Source: Tremella fuciformis
Taxonomy: Eukaryota; Basidiomycota; Tremellomycetes; Tremellales; Tremellaceae
DNA: 64,000 nt
Direction: 5' to 3'
Assembly: GCA_032768795.1 (NCBI GenBank)
Contig: CP136495.1
Coordinates: 932,501 to 996,500 of the forward strand
Notes under the pieces: generated by a model
What the model was told of the DNA's origin: nothing
What the model saw: the letters and a program-made list of their open reading frames with translations, nothing else
Databases searched by the model: none
Shown here: piece by piece, positions 10,849 to 21,729 of the stretch
Position numbering within the stretch: the first letter of the stretch is position 1
Layout: the number at the start of each line of letters is the position of its first letter
Made by a program: the position numbers and the translations under genes

Positions 10849-12402
10849 CTAATTTGGCGGCCTCCTTCGCTTCATCCGCGGGCTCTGCGCGTCAAGCGGC
10901 AAAGACAGCCACCGCGACCTCGAGCGATCGCTGCCGCTGACTGAGGTGTTGCTGGATAACGCGGTCAAGTGCGGACCAACGTCCACCGGCCCAAACTCAG
11001 CTAGTAGTGACCGTCCCATGCGCAATCGGTCCCGTGCCGAGGACGACACTGCTCGGCGCTCCTGCCCGCTGCCCGATCCGCTCGACGAGCCCTCCTGCCC
11101 ACTGCCTGAGCCCGAGTCGGATCCCTCGTCGCCATCATCGGGAGTCGTATTAGTATTGACCACCTTGGAGGTCGAGCTGTCCACGCTTGACGTCGACCCA
11201 TCTAGTAGATTCGCAAGGGCGGCGCCGGATGTCGCATCAGAGACGATGCGCATATCTGAGCCTTTGACTGTACCTGTCAGCCGCCAATACCTGATAGAGG
11301 TGGGACAGACCGTAGTTGAACCAGCTGACCGAGACGAGATTCGTGAGCTGAGCTTTGGACTCGCAGATCGCCTGGGCCCACTTGAGCTTGTCGTCCGAGC
11401 TGCCGCCAGAATAGGCCGTCTCGCCAAAAGCGAATTTGACATGCGACCACGCGGCATCTTTCCAGTCAGTACCAGCTTGCGCTCCGCAAGGCTATGAGAG
11501 TTGAGTGAGCGCAGGTGTAACTCACCGTCTTTGCCCGTGTACTTGTCGTGGAAAGCCTGCATCTTCTCCGCGTACGAGCTCGCACTGAGCTCGTCGCTGC
11601 TCCGAGGATAATAGTCCACCCCCACATAGTCGACCGTGCTGGCGTCGTCAGGGGCCCACTCTTCGTACGCGTCGACGTTGGCAATGTTGGGCGAGTAGAA
11701 CATCTTGATGGTCGGCTGACAGGACGCGGCGACGGCTTTCCAGGCCGCTTTGTACTCGGACGCCGTCCCGCTGTAGGTGCCGTCCGTAACGTACCCTACC
11801 AACTTCAGCTCCTACCATCTCCCGGTCAATCGCCACGCAGACTCACAGTTGACCTGTGGTCAACTCGGATCAACCGAAATCACTCAATAACTCACCTCGT
11901 GTCCGTACCGCAGGCGCACTTCGCTCACGCCCGACTCGCTCTGTATCTTCTTGAGCACACCACATACGGAGTCCGCCACACTCCCGTCAAAGCCGCCTTG
12001 TGGCATGACCGCAGCCTCAAAGACGGCCGCGCCGCTCTGCTTGAGCGCAGACGTCACTTGCGTCAGCTGAGAGCCGTCCCAGCTCGTATCGCCAGCTTTG
12101 ACCTGCGCGTACCACCCAAACGTATATGGCTTGAGGTTCTTGGTCCACGACTCGATTTGGGTGAGACTGTCTGCGCCTCCGCCGTCTACCCCTTCGTCGG
12201 GCAGCAGCCCGAAGCCTACCCCATTAAGCGAGAGGAAGCCTTGGAGATCGGTCGAGTTTGTACTGGGCGGCGAGGAGACCGGACATTGTTTGCGCTTGCG
12301 ATGTTTCTTGCCTTCAGCGGTGATACTTGTCAGCAGCAGGAACAGCAGGCCGAACGTCCATGAGCGGCGCATGTCGATCGCCGAATGCTGAGTGAGGTGC
12401 AT
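10849..12402 (-). CDS. secreted glycoside hydrolase, GH26-type
   Basis: Five exons fit: 12402-11896, a 7-nt microexon 11853-11847, 11795-11526, 11481-11311 and 11273-10849; the phases close exactly and give about 459 residues. The true start may be the in-frame ATG at 12372, which gives a cleaner signal peptide (MRRSWTFGLLFLLLTSITA). The domain runs from FLSLNGVGFGLLPDEG through RLRYGHE-VNWYV, made only when the microexon is included, then FYSPN, DYVGVDYYP and KFAFGETAYSGG to VSWFNY. RYGHE and FGETAY supply the two expected glutamates (acid/base and nucleophile) of this TIM-barrel group, whose members cut mannans or related polysaccharides; the substrate is not predictable here. The C-terminal 120 residues are Ser/Gly-rich linker and may be mis-framed at the very end. 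The GAG acceptor at 11482 is weak; AAG at 11477 is the alternative. Confidence 0.7.
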
Positions 12403-12656
12403 GTTGCCCGGGTTATGATCCTCAGCGGACGCATGCTACAATCACACTGTCCAGTCACACCCATGCGACAACATTTCCCAATGGCCAAGCAATGTCCAGT
12501 GGTCCACCTTTGTGATGAGCCGTAAGAGCCGAATGAGCATGCGAGTTGTTGCTGTCAAGGTGAGAATGTCAATAGGTGTTCAAAGGATCTCCTTCTCATG
12601 AGGGTCTGCAGACTCATCCCGGCACGCTGCAGAGGATGCGGATTGACATGTCGCAC

Positions 12657-15525
12657 TCATCTGGAACTACCACCGGTCATCATCTTGGACAAAAGCTCCT
12701 CGACCCTGAGCTGACTCGCCCTCATCTCCTTCAATTCGGACTGCAGGGCGTCAATCTCGATCTTTGTCGCCAGCTTTGGTGCCGGGCCAGGAGGTGGAGC
12801 GCTTGCGGAGACGCCCTTGCCGAATAATTTGGCTAGGGGCGAATCATACCCGTAAGCCCGCGATTGCCGCCTTGAGTCGACCGGCGCCTCGCCTGCCTCG
12901 GAGGAGGCTGTACTGGCTACAGCGGGAGGTGTGAGGATGACGTTCAAGTCTTCGATCTGCGGCGGCCCTGCCTCAAAGACTGTATTGATGAGAATTTCGG
13001 ATCCGCCGCCGAGGAAGGAGCTTATGCTCAGCTAAGGTCCCCATGAGTCCGGAATGCACGCACTCGAACAAACTGGAACGACCAATCGAGTCGAACGTGT
13101 TGCCACGCAGATGGATGGACCGATGATTGCGCCGGTAGTCCAGCCGTTCATAGACAGCAATAAGGAGGAGCACGGGGAAGCTCTGCGGGTCAGGTTTTGC
13201 AGCTGTTCACACAGACTCACAGTCAGCCGAATGGCAAAAACATTGACCCGATGCAGTGTCCTCGGCGAACAGATCCAGCTGAGAGGAAGCAAGACGGTGA
13301 AGGCTAGGAGATTGACGGGCGGATAGTAGGAAAACACCGCGTCACTTTTGACACCTTCGACCGTGGCGATCACCCGCTGGAACAGATGCTGCACATCAGC
13401 CCGTGAGACCTTCGTCACAACTGCACTAGCCTCTTCCTGTGCATTATTGTTGATTTCGGCGAACTTGTTTGACAAGAGAGCGATGAGAATTGTGATAAGC
13501 AAGACATTGCACAACGCGCTTCTCCTCAGCAGCGAAGTTGACAGGGGAAAACAGACTCACGCATAGCCAATGAGCACGATAGGGCCAAAGATAGGATGAA
13601 ATGATTCAGAAGATGAGAAGCCTGGCACGTCAGACACGTGCTGAGTGCGCAGTTCACTCACCGAGGTACGAGGATCCGAACTGGAAGTATCAGCTTGTCG
13701 TATCCCGCACAGCATAAGAGCTCACCCAGATTTGTCTGCACATGAGCATGAAAAGAGTGAGCACGAGGCATCAAATGCTTACAACATAAGCCATACAATC
13801 TGTCTGACCGACCACGTCCCGCGAGCAAGCGTCCACAAGCAGAAACAGATGCCGCTGAAGGCCAATACTGGTCATCAGCTTGTCTCAAGCGACAAAGCAG
13901 ACAGAGCTGACTGGTCAGGCCCATGAAACTGATGAAACGGCTGATCATGGCCCGAAGCTGACGACATCAATATCGGCTTCACGCCCAAGCTAAATGACGT
14001 ACTGCCAATATGATCACGTTGTCCTTGATGAGGAAGAACACGAGGCGGGGGAAAAGTATACAAGCCCCGCAGGCAAGAATGTCAAATGCTAGATCGGACG
14101 CATTGGAAGAGCGCGAAGCGAGCCCAGTGATACGCAGGACGAGATAGAGGAAGAAAATGACGATCTGACACAATCAGCGATTGTCTCTAGTCGAAGGCTC
14201 CGTCCCACGAATGTCATGTCGAATGCATTCCACGCCTGCGTTGTCAGGGATATTGCGTCTGAAAAGGGCAGCTTACGTTGGCAGCGTAAACAGTCCAGCC
14301 ATGCTCTTTGGATGTTGCAAACTCGTCCAGAGCAAAGCCAAGGGTGAAGATGATGAAGACGATCTCCGCCGCACTGAGGTGATTCACGTCTTTCACTGGC
14401 AACTCAGTCACTAGGCAATAGGACAAACCGCACTTACGGGACAAGAGAGTGACAAAGAGCACAAGTAGCACTGTGAAGCTGCTCACTTCCATCCACCACC
14501 TCCATCTCGGAACCCTGAGCCGCCTGTGATCGAGCCACCCAGCTTCGAACGGGTTGTAGGTGAACACTTCCGATTCAGTCTCGCCAGTGGGATCGGAGGG
14601 AGCGGGAGAAGGCCTTCCGGATGAAGGATGGGAATGAGACGCTCGTCTTCGCTGACGATGGCCTTCGGACACGTACGAGTCGGAGATCAACGCCCTCGAG
14701 GTCACTGGCGAGTAGACGAGGTGGCCGAGGTAGATTTCGTTGACTAGGTGTTGCACGAGGGGTAGAGACAGAAAATGCTTTGACGAGGATACAATCGCGA
14801 GCTAGAGGTTAGATGACGTCCATTTCACAGTGTCAAGCGGATTGACCTCGAGTGCACTCCCTGTGGTCGCTCGGATCTCTTCGGCGTCCGAGCCCATTGA
14901 CGCCCAGACAGTCTCGGAAGCCCCTTCGAACGGACACCAGCCCTTTACCAGTTGCCCAACGAGCTCAGCCTCATCTGAGGGGTTTGGAAATGTCCTGAGA
15001 ATCTTCACTAGATTGTCAGACTGTGATCTGACCTCAACTACAGACAATACTGACTGGCGAGCAGCTCGCAAAACGCGGCTCGCGCCGATTGCAGTGGAGC
15101 CGAGCTCAGATCAGCTCCGGCCAGCGTGATGAAGCGGATGCTGTCTATGAGTTCATAAATGAGAGCGTGACAAGCCGAGCTGACCGGTTCACCATGAGCG
15201 CATAAAGCACTCCGCCAAAAGAGATCGCATTTGCATCCTCCTGGACCGCTGTCCCATCCCCGCTCTCCCCTCGATCAGGCTTTGGAGGACCCAACAGCTG
15301 CGTTCCAGCGAGCTTGAGCGCCCCTTTGGCCTTCTCGTCTGGCGGCTGGGGGGTAAAGCGCTCTACGATCGGCCGGACGAGCGAGTAGTTGATGGGCGGA
15401 GAGTTGAGCGTGTCCCATGACAAACTGGTGTCTATCGCGTCCGAGATGGTGGCATGCAACTCGTGTATGAGGGCGAAGATGGTCGTGGGCACTGGAAACA
15501 CCTCGCTGTCCTTGATGTTGGCCAT
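12657..15525 (-). CDS. YVC1-like: Yvc1/TRPY-type vacuolar cation channel
   Basis: A gene of more than ten short exons. Early exons are 15525-15185, 15140-15055, 15007-14847, 14801-14438, 14395-14277 and 14235-14209. The N-terminal part carries the cytosolic region typical of fungal TRP channels (PPINYSLVRPIVERF, then a leucine-rich block to KILRTFPNP). Several transmembrane helices follow (VSSFTVLLVLFVTLLS, AAEIVFIIFTLGF, IVIFFLYLVLRIT). The pore region is split by two tiny exons, 13735-13726 (10 nt) and 13680-13662 (19 nt), and is followed by the last helix CNVLLITILIALLSNKF with the SNKFAEI stretch that ends TRP pores. A conserved PPVNLLAFTVLLPLSW region and a C-terminal coiled coil end the protein at MMTGGSSR. 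The family releases calcium from the vacuole on hyperosmotic shock. Two introns use AAG acceptors, so inner edges are approximate. Confidence 0.75.
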
Positions 15526-16676
15526 ACTGCGCTCTCCGCTACAGCAGAACATGAAATGTCCCAATGTACCATTCCCTAGTTGGTCGGCTAAAAGGAGCCG
15601 GCGGCAATCTCCGTCAATCTTGGCAGGCTGTCACCACCCCATCCATGCCTAGCCTATGCACATGCCTGGGGGACCAGGGGCAGCCAAGTCGCGCCAGGCA
15701 GGAGCCTCCTCGACGCGTTATCCCCCTCCCTCCTCCCTCTCTGAGATGACCTCGCCGCCTGCCATGGCCGTGTCTCGTCGCCTGCTTTGGCCGTGTCTCG
15801 TCTCATGGGGCCGCGGTCGCAGGTTGCCATGAGACCCGTTTTCTTTGAGTCTCTGAATCGGCTAGTCCCACAGCTACGGGTCAAGCCTCAGTCGCCGACA
15901 GCAACGTGACCTCCTGCCTACACGAGAGAACGAGATTCAGGTGTGGCGGACGAGGCTCATTCGGAAGTCTCTTGAGCTTTCGGCCGGCTTGGGGTGTACT
16001 TTCCCTTTAATTGCCCGTGGTCTCTCTGTCGCATGCGATGCGATGCGAGACGCGTCCCCCAATGCGATGAATTGGCCAGCAACCTGGGTCGTACATATGC
16101 ATGGAGGAGATGCAGAAAGAGTGACTCCTCGTACTCGAGTACCAGTTCCCTGAATGCCCTCTCCCCTGGCCATAGCCGCACGTCGTACCCCACACGACCG
16201 ACGTCATCGCCCTTGCCTGGCCGCATCATGCCACGTGGTCGGAAAAGTCTATTTGCACGTCACGAGCAACCTTCTGAGCCCGTCGTTTAAGAACAAAGTG
16301 GGGACGGGAAAAGCGACGTCCTCATCTCTCTTCTAACATAGCGTGGAGTACAGTCTTCTCGTCTCTAGACTCTTTCTCGTCGTTCTAAACCTCGACCTCA
16401 CCGTTCACACGGACTGCCTTATCGTCTTCGCTTGTCACTAGCCAGATAACCATCGGCAGGTCGGACCGGAATAGCCCCGAGTGGCTTCTAGGCCCCCCTT
16501 GATCTCCATCAGAGACCGTTTGAGACCAAAGACCTTTTTCAGATCTTCTCGACCCTCGTTACCCCTTGCAGTCAGCGGCATTGCGTCGGGTCGAAACTTT
16601 CAGGAATCATCACATCCATCGTCCAACATCCCACCTCTCACTACCACTCCAATCGCCCTCGACGGACATTCTCAGC
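15526..16676. other. divergent intergenic region between the TRP channel and a small mitochondrial-like gene
   Basis: This 1.15-kb stretch separates two genes that start in opposite directions. Open frames on both strands are shadows of each other and carry no motif. The final 300 bp before 16677 are C/T-rich, as in other leaders in this window. No repeat or RNA gene is recognised. Confidence 0.4.
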
Positions 16677-17099
16677 ATGTCATCGTTTCGCTTGCCCCTG
16701 CGGCCCATCCTGCGGTCGCAGCCACTCCGAGCGACGCGATTGAACGCTCGACCGATCGCGAGTTTCACCTATCGTCCGCCGACCGCAGGCATCTCGTCGC
16801 CCGTGTCTGGCACCGAGTCAGCTCTGGACGCGGTCAACTCCAAGCTCGGAGCCAATCAGCGGAACCCCCAGGGAAGGGGCATCAACACCAGCCCAGTCGT
16901 TGGTCTGGAAGCCTCTCAGGTCGTTGGTGATGGGGGGATGGAGGAAGCGCCTCATCATGGTATCAACACGGACAAGTCGATCAGGATGGACACGTGCGTT
17001 TGTCTCCCTCCGACCCCTCCTGCCCCATCGTCTCGGGTCTCCGTCTCAACTCCTGCACGAATAGGCGGCGCTCTGCTTGACACGGATACTGGGAATTGA
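16677..17099 (+). CDS. small protein with a mitochondrial presequence, unknown function
   Basis: The frame from ATG 16677 gives 140 residues. The first 35 residues (MSSFRLPLRPILRSQPLRAT onward) are rich in Arg, Leu and Ser with no acidic residue, as in a mitochondrial targeting peptide. The rest is polar: an SALDAVNSKLGANQ helix, then RGINTSP, GGMEEAPHHGINTDKSIR. A donor-like GTGCGT after the codons for IRMDT opens the possibility of an intron ending at AATAG near 17064; splicing there would give a very short different tail. Reading through gives a tail ending GGALLDTDTGN. I cannot choose between these without transcript data. I do not recognise the family. Confidence 0.5.
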   Translation: MSSFRLPLRPILRSQPLRATRLNARPIASFTYRPPTAGISSPVSGTESALDAVNSKLGANQRNPQGRGINTSPVVGLEASQVVGDGGMEEAPHHGINTDKSIRMDTCVCLPPTPPAPSSRVSVSTPARIGGALLDTDTGN

Positions 17100-18228
17100 G
17101 CTGATACTGTTGCTTCTCTCACATGATCCTTCTTTGCCCCACAAATCTTGAATCGGCCGACTTCACCCCGCCGAATTCTGTTTCTTGTTTCCGATGCTCC
17201 TTTGCTGCGCCTCACCATCACCTGCTCGCTTCGCTTTGCGACGTTTCTCTCCTTCCTTGGCTCTCCCCTCGTCTCATCCGGGACACACGGTCCGGATGTA
17301 CCTTGTCCATCACGCCTCACGACCTATCGACCCCCCTTTTGACCATCCTCTGCCTTCTCCATGGGGCCCGACATGACCTTGGTCTGCGCGAAACTCCTTT
17401 GGTGCGCGTCCAATCGTCCGGTGCACGGCAATGCTCCCCTCACTCCCTCCTCCTTCGTCATTGACGCTACTAAATTATGACGGACCTGTTTCATCACCCC
17501 GTCCCCCCAACGTACTCGTGCTCCCCGGTTTGGTCGCTTGGGCCCCATTCACGACGTCACCTCCTTGGCGCTGCGCCTCTGTCATACGGGGAACCGACAC
17601 GAACCCCGAACATTTTTCAACGAAACTTTTCCCCAACTGCCTAAAAGCTGTGCTCCTCGTTTGGATGTCCATTCTCTTCACCTGACGACATCTGGCAATT
17701 CGCCCTGGCGATACCTCTCTTGGCGGTCTCCCCGTCTCGATCTTGCTAATACGGGCGTCGATCCTGCTCTTCAATCGCTACAACTCCTTTGTTCGGCCTG
17801 CGTGTACTCCAACATCTCCATTATCCTTGGTGCGACTCGAAATCATCGAGTCACACGTTGCCGCGCATCCTTATCACGAACGAAACCCCTTTCGTAGATC
17901 CTGCGCATCCCCTCCAACTCCTTTCTTCCTGTGCGCGTCTCGCGCTGCCTTGTCCTTTCCGGCCTCACCCGGTTTCGCCGCTCCCGAACCGCCTCTTACT
18001 AAATCGACTACCTCATCGCCTGGCCGAGCTCTGTCTTGCGCTCGTTGTGCACCGAATCTGACACCGCTCATTCGCACACGGGGCCGAATTTCTCGATATA
18101 TACTCGGTCGTCTTCTGTGAGGAGACCGCTGCTTTGTCTGCGTCTGACATTTTCGACTATTCAAACGACGTACGCGTAACATCTTCAACGGCCGCACTCG
18201 CTCCCTCATCGCGCACTCGTGGAAAAAC
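17100..18228. other. pyrimidine-rich promoter and leader region of the oxidoreductase gene
   Basis: This 1.1-kb region is strongly C/T-rich on the plus strand and contains only spurious open frames of Ser/Pro/Leu-rich composition. A TATATA string at 18097-18102 lies about 130 nt before the first downstream ATG (18229) and is the likely core promoter. Nothing else is recognised. Confidence 0.4.
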
Positions 18229-20057
18229 ATGCACCCGAATCTCCGCGCTGTTGCGAGTCTTCCACCGTCTCATCCCATCTCTTCACGGATTCGCGCTGTA
18301 TCGACTACAATGTTCGCCCGACGCATCGCTTTCCGGGCTTCTGCTCCCCGTCGTGCCCTTCACACCACTTCACCGCTCTTGCCCCGTCACTCTCGTCCTC
18401 ATGCCGTTGCACCCGCCTCACTCCCGCCGCTTCGCGGTATCGCAACAACCTCGATGGCACCTGGTCCCATGTTCAGTCATCCGCCCCCCGAGCCCGGAGC
18501 AGATTTCAACGTGGTAATGATCGGTGCCGGCGTGAGTCACTTGCGTCATGAAGCTATGCAATCCCGGGCTGACGACGTCTAGAACATCATGTTTGGCTCT
18601 GACGAAGGCCCTTGGAAGTGAGTAGCATTTCTTACGTCATCGGCGTCTCGGCGTCGGCGGTCATTTTGCCTGTGACCGCGTGAGCATGGCAGATTCTAAC
18701 GCTGCTTCAGTCACTCGTTCCGTTTCGAGCACAAGCTGGGCCCCAGGCTCAAGGTGACTGCCCTTATCGATCCCAACTTGACCCGCGCATCCTCCGTCAT
18801 CGAGGGAAAGAGGCAGTCCTTCGTCGAGTCGGCGTACAGGGACACTGAGCTTTTCCGCACTATCGAAGACTACCACTCCGCCCTGCAATCGCGGAAAGGA
18901 AAAGACCCGCAGTGAGTCCGCCCCTTCGCAAAGGGAATTTCGGGCGCGATTGACCCTGTGCAGTGCCATTGTCGTTGGATGCCCTCCGGCTTACCGTGGC
19001 GGTACCACGAAAGGCACTGATCTAGAGCTGCAGCTCATCAAGTACTTCCCCAAGACTGCCTACTTCGTCGAAAAGGTTGGATTGCACTGTGATGACACCC
19101 CGCTTGATCTGACTCTCAGCCCGTTGGCACTGGTACTATCGAGGCTGCCCGAACCGTCACCGAATCCCTCATCAAGAACGGCAACATCGTCTCGGTCGGC
19201 TACATGCTTCGCTACCTGCGATGCGTCCAGCAGATGAAGAAGATCATCCATGACAACAACTTGACCGTGATGGCGACCAACGCTCGCTACGTGAGTTGTC
19301 TAGCGTTTAGGCGAACTTATCTGACCATCCAGTCGTGCGCATACGAAGCCATTGCCAAGCCTGCGTGGTGGAACAAGGCCATCGACATGGGACCCGTCAT
19401 CGAGCAAGGCACCCACTTCTGCGATCTGTCGCGATACTTTGGTGGCGATGTCGACATTGACTCGGTCGTGTGAGTCATCTCTGGACGTATCGTCAGCAGA
19501 GTCTGACTGCAGCGCCAAATCCATCGAATTCTACGAGAAGCCTGGTCAGCTGAGCAAGATTCCCATTGACGAGAGCAAGATCCCCGAGGATCAGCGCATT
19601 CCTCGTTTGACTTCTGCTGTCTGGTCAGCTGATTCGCTGGTCCGGGGATGCGGAAGCTGACTCTTGGCAGGAAGTACGAAAATGGCGGTGTCGGATCATT
19701 CACCCACGCTGTCGCTCTACAAGGCCGTGCTTACGCCTGTGAGCTCGAGGTTTGGGCCGACGGATTCCACATGAGACTCGTGGACCCGTACCAGGCTCCC
19801 ACACTCTATGTTCGCCGCCCCGGAGACGACCACGAGGAGCGACACATCTTCACCGTCAGTAAATGTACAAAAGACTGAATATGGCTGACTTTCAGGATGA
19901 CGATCCCTTCTTCTCGGAAGTCTCGTCTTTCATCGATTGCATCGAGGGCGGCCCCGATCCGCACATCCTGTCTTCCTTCGAGGATGCCACCAAGACGTAC
20001 GAGCTCACCTGGGCCATCCGTCTCGCGTCCGAGGCATCCCGTGTCCCAAGAGCTTAG
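18229..20057 (+). CDS. Gfo/Idh/MocA-family NAD(P)-dependent oxidoreductase
   Basis: Nine exons. From the second in-frame ATG they run 18310-18531, 18583-18617, 18711-18911, 18964-19075, 19120-19290, 19333-19469, 19513-19623, 19671-19854, 19896-20057; all phases close, giving 444 residues from 18310 or 471 from 18229. The first ATG after the TATA box is 18229, so I list it, but 18310 is a good alternative. The Arg/Ser/Ala-rich N-terminus looks mitochondrial. A Rossmann motif appears at FNVVMIGAG-NIMFGS, followed by IDPN, IVVGCPPAYRGG and the family's central EKP-like region at FVEK-PVGTG. The sugar-dehydrogenase half includes WWNKAIDMGPVIEQGTHFCDLSRYFGG, in which the His/Asp pair is typical of catalysis. 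Substrate is unknown; members oxidise or reduce sugars, inositols or related metabolites. It converges with the F-box-like gene 200 bp away. Confidence 0.8.
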
Positions 20058-20256
20058 AGGAGCATCAAGATGTGTGGAAGATGTGCATATATGCCTAATC
20101 ATAAAAGACTCGAAGAACAGTGCAGATAGCTGGACGCGATGCACGAGTGCAATGTCATGCTTGGTGCCCGGTCATGGTCTGCTTTCGAGGCGACTCTCGT
20201 CAGGGCGGCGTGAAGCCGTATGATTGGGACGGCAGAGACCGCGACTGCGCTCCTGG

Positions 20257-21021
20257 TCAGACCGGACCTTCGCGTGAGGAGGGCAGGTGATTCCGCACAC
20301 CCTCGACGACCTTTTCCGCGGTGAGACCTGGGGGTCGGGTTTCCCAATATACGTCTTGTAAGCCGGCCCAATGCGTGCTGAGGTCACGGATCCAGTCTTC
20401 CGACCCACCCCGCTGACGCAAGTTGTCGAGCAGCACTCCTCGACACTTCCATGACCTACTCGAGGCTATTGGTTTCCCGCTTCCCGAGGCACTCGAGGCT
20501 TTTATTGCTTTAACTGGTTGTGGCTGCTCATCCCGCGGAGAGGGCAGAAATGTGACTGTCTGCGCGTCGAGCAGGCGGAGGAGGGCTTGGCGTTGCTTCC
20601 ATACTGCCTTGGCAGCGTTATACGACGTGCTAGGCGGCACAGGGAGGTCTAGCAGTGCTTGGAGTGGGATCTCGAGATGGGTCGCCGAGGGGAAGATGCG
20701 CTGGTGCGGGAGTGCCGGTACGGCCGCGAGGACGAGGGATGCCGTGCGGTGCGACGGGAATTGGTGGAGTGTTGTTTCGCGCACGAGGTCCAGTGCTGGC
20801 GATGGACTTGGGCGCGTCGACGTGGGGAGATGTGAGGAAAGGAAGGAGTGCAGCGAGTCATCGGAGGGGAATTCGAGTGATGTGTAGACGAGAGGCAGCA
20901 GTGCGGTGCGAGTGGCGTGAGAGAGCGTGAGTAGCGAGCACAAGGCCGCATGCGAGTGATCCGCTCTCAGCGAAATGGCGATGAGACGCAGGACTTCTGG
21001 TGGGAGGTAGAGGGAGTCCAT
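20257..21021 (-). CDS. F-box-like protein
   Basis: A single exon of 254 residues. The start MDSLYLPPEVLRLIAISLRAD followed by LCSLLTLSHATRTALLPLVY matches the usual opening of fungal F-box proteins (Leu-Pro-x-Glu-Val-Leu, then a helix with conserved hydrophobics), which recruit targets to SCF ubiquitin ligases. The remaining 200 residues are leucine-rich but irregular, with no clear LRR or WD repeat, so target recognition cannot be inferred. A TATATA box at 21090-21095 lies about 70 nt upstream of the ATG. The gene is convergent with the oxidoreductase. The F-box assignment is by eye and modest. Confidence 0.6.
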   Translation of the reverse strand: MDSLYLPPEVLRLIAISLRADHSHAALCSLLTLSHATRTALLPLVYTSLEFPSDDSLHSFLSSHLPTSTRPSPSPALDLVRETTLHQFPSHRTASLVLAAVPALPHQRIFPSATHLEIPLQALLDLPVPPSTSYNAAKAVWKQRQALLRLLDAQTVTFLPSPRDEQPQPVKAIKASSASGSGKPIASSRSWKCRGVLLDNLRQRGGSEDWIRDLSTHWAGLQDVYWETRPPGLTAEKVVEGVRNHLPSSREGPV

Positions 21022-21729
21022 GACTGAAATGTCGAAAGAACGACGATGTACTCGTAGCTCGGGGCATCGGTCCGAGCGACGTCACGAGGTATATACTCGA
21101 GTAGCCCCATTGTAGCTCTCGGATTTCCCCGTCTTACTCCTCGTCAAGCTCCTCTGCTCCTTCCCCTTGCTCTGGTAAATGTGCATGCTGACGCCGACAT
21201 GGTTCCGATCTTGATTATGAGCCCTGACTCGGCGTGAGGCCTTTTCTCTATTCTTGTGCTGCTGCTGCACTGACAATGACTCGTCTCTGACGCGGCGTGA
21301 CAACAGGGTCATCGAGACGAGCGATGGTTTTCGACGACTGACCATCTGACTCGGTGCACTTCGATTCCACCTCTTGCTCTTCGAGACGCATCAGCGCCTG
21401 TCGCTGCTTCTCTGTTTGTCGGCGTGATCGGGCCGATGCCATCAGCATCACTCGCCTGATCTCCCACCCTAGTCAGACAGACCAGACATTCCAGGCCCGA
21501 CGAGAAAACCTTCTCTTGTGCATCCTTCCCGCTTGTCCACTTCGCAAGACGCCCGTCCGTCAGCCTCTACCTTCTCGTCGTTTCTTGTGCTGACCCCCTC
21601 AGCTGCCCTCCTCCGCGCGCGGTCCAATGTCCCCAAAAGGCATCTGGCCCAGCGCGATCAACATAGTCTCTTGTACCCCCGTAGACGCACTCTGTCGACC
21701 CCAAGCCACACCGGTAGATCAGAAGCAAG
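21022..21729. other. divergent intergenic region upstream of the MFS transporter
   Basis: This 708-bp region holds the TATATA box of the F-box-like gene at 21090-21095 and the leader of the transporter. Longer plus-strand frames here (21518-21856, 21627-21815) lie in frames other than that of the transporter exon and are rejected. Confidence 0.35.
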
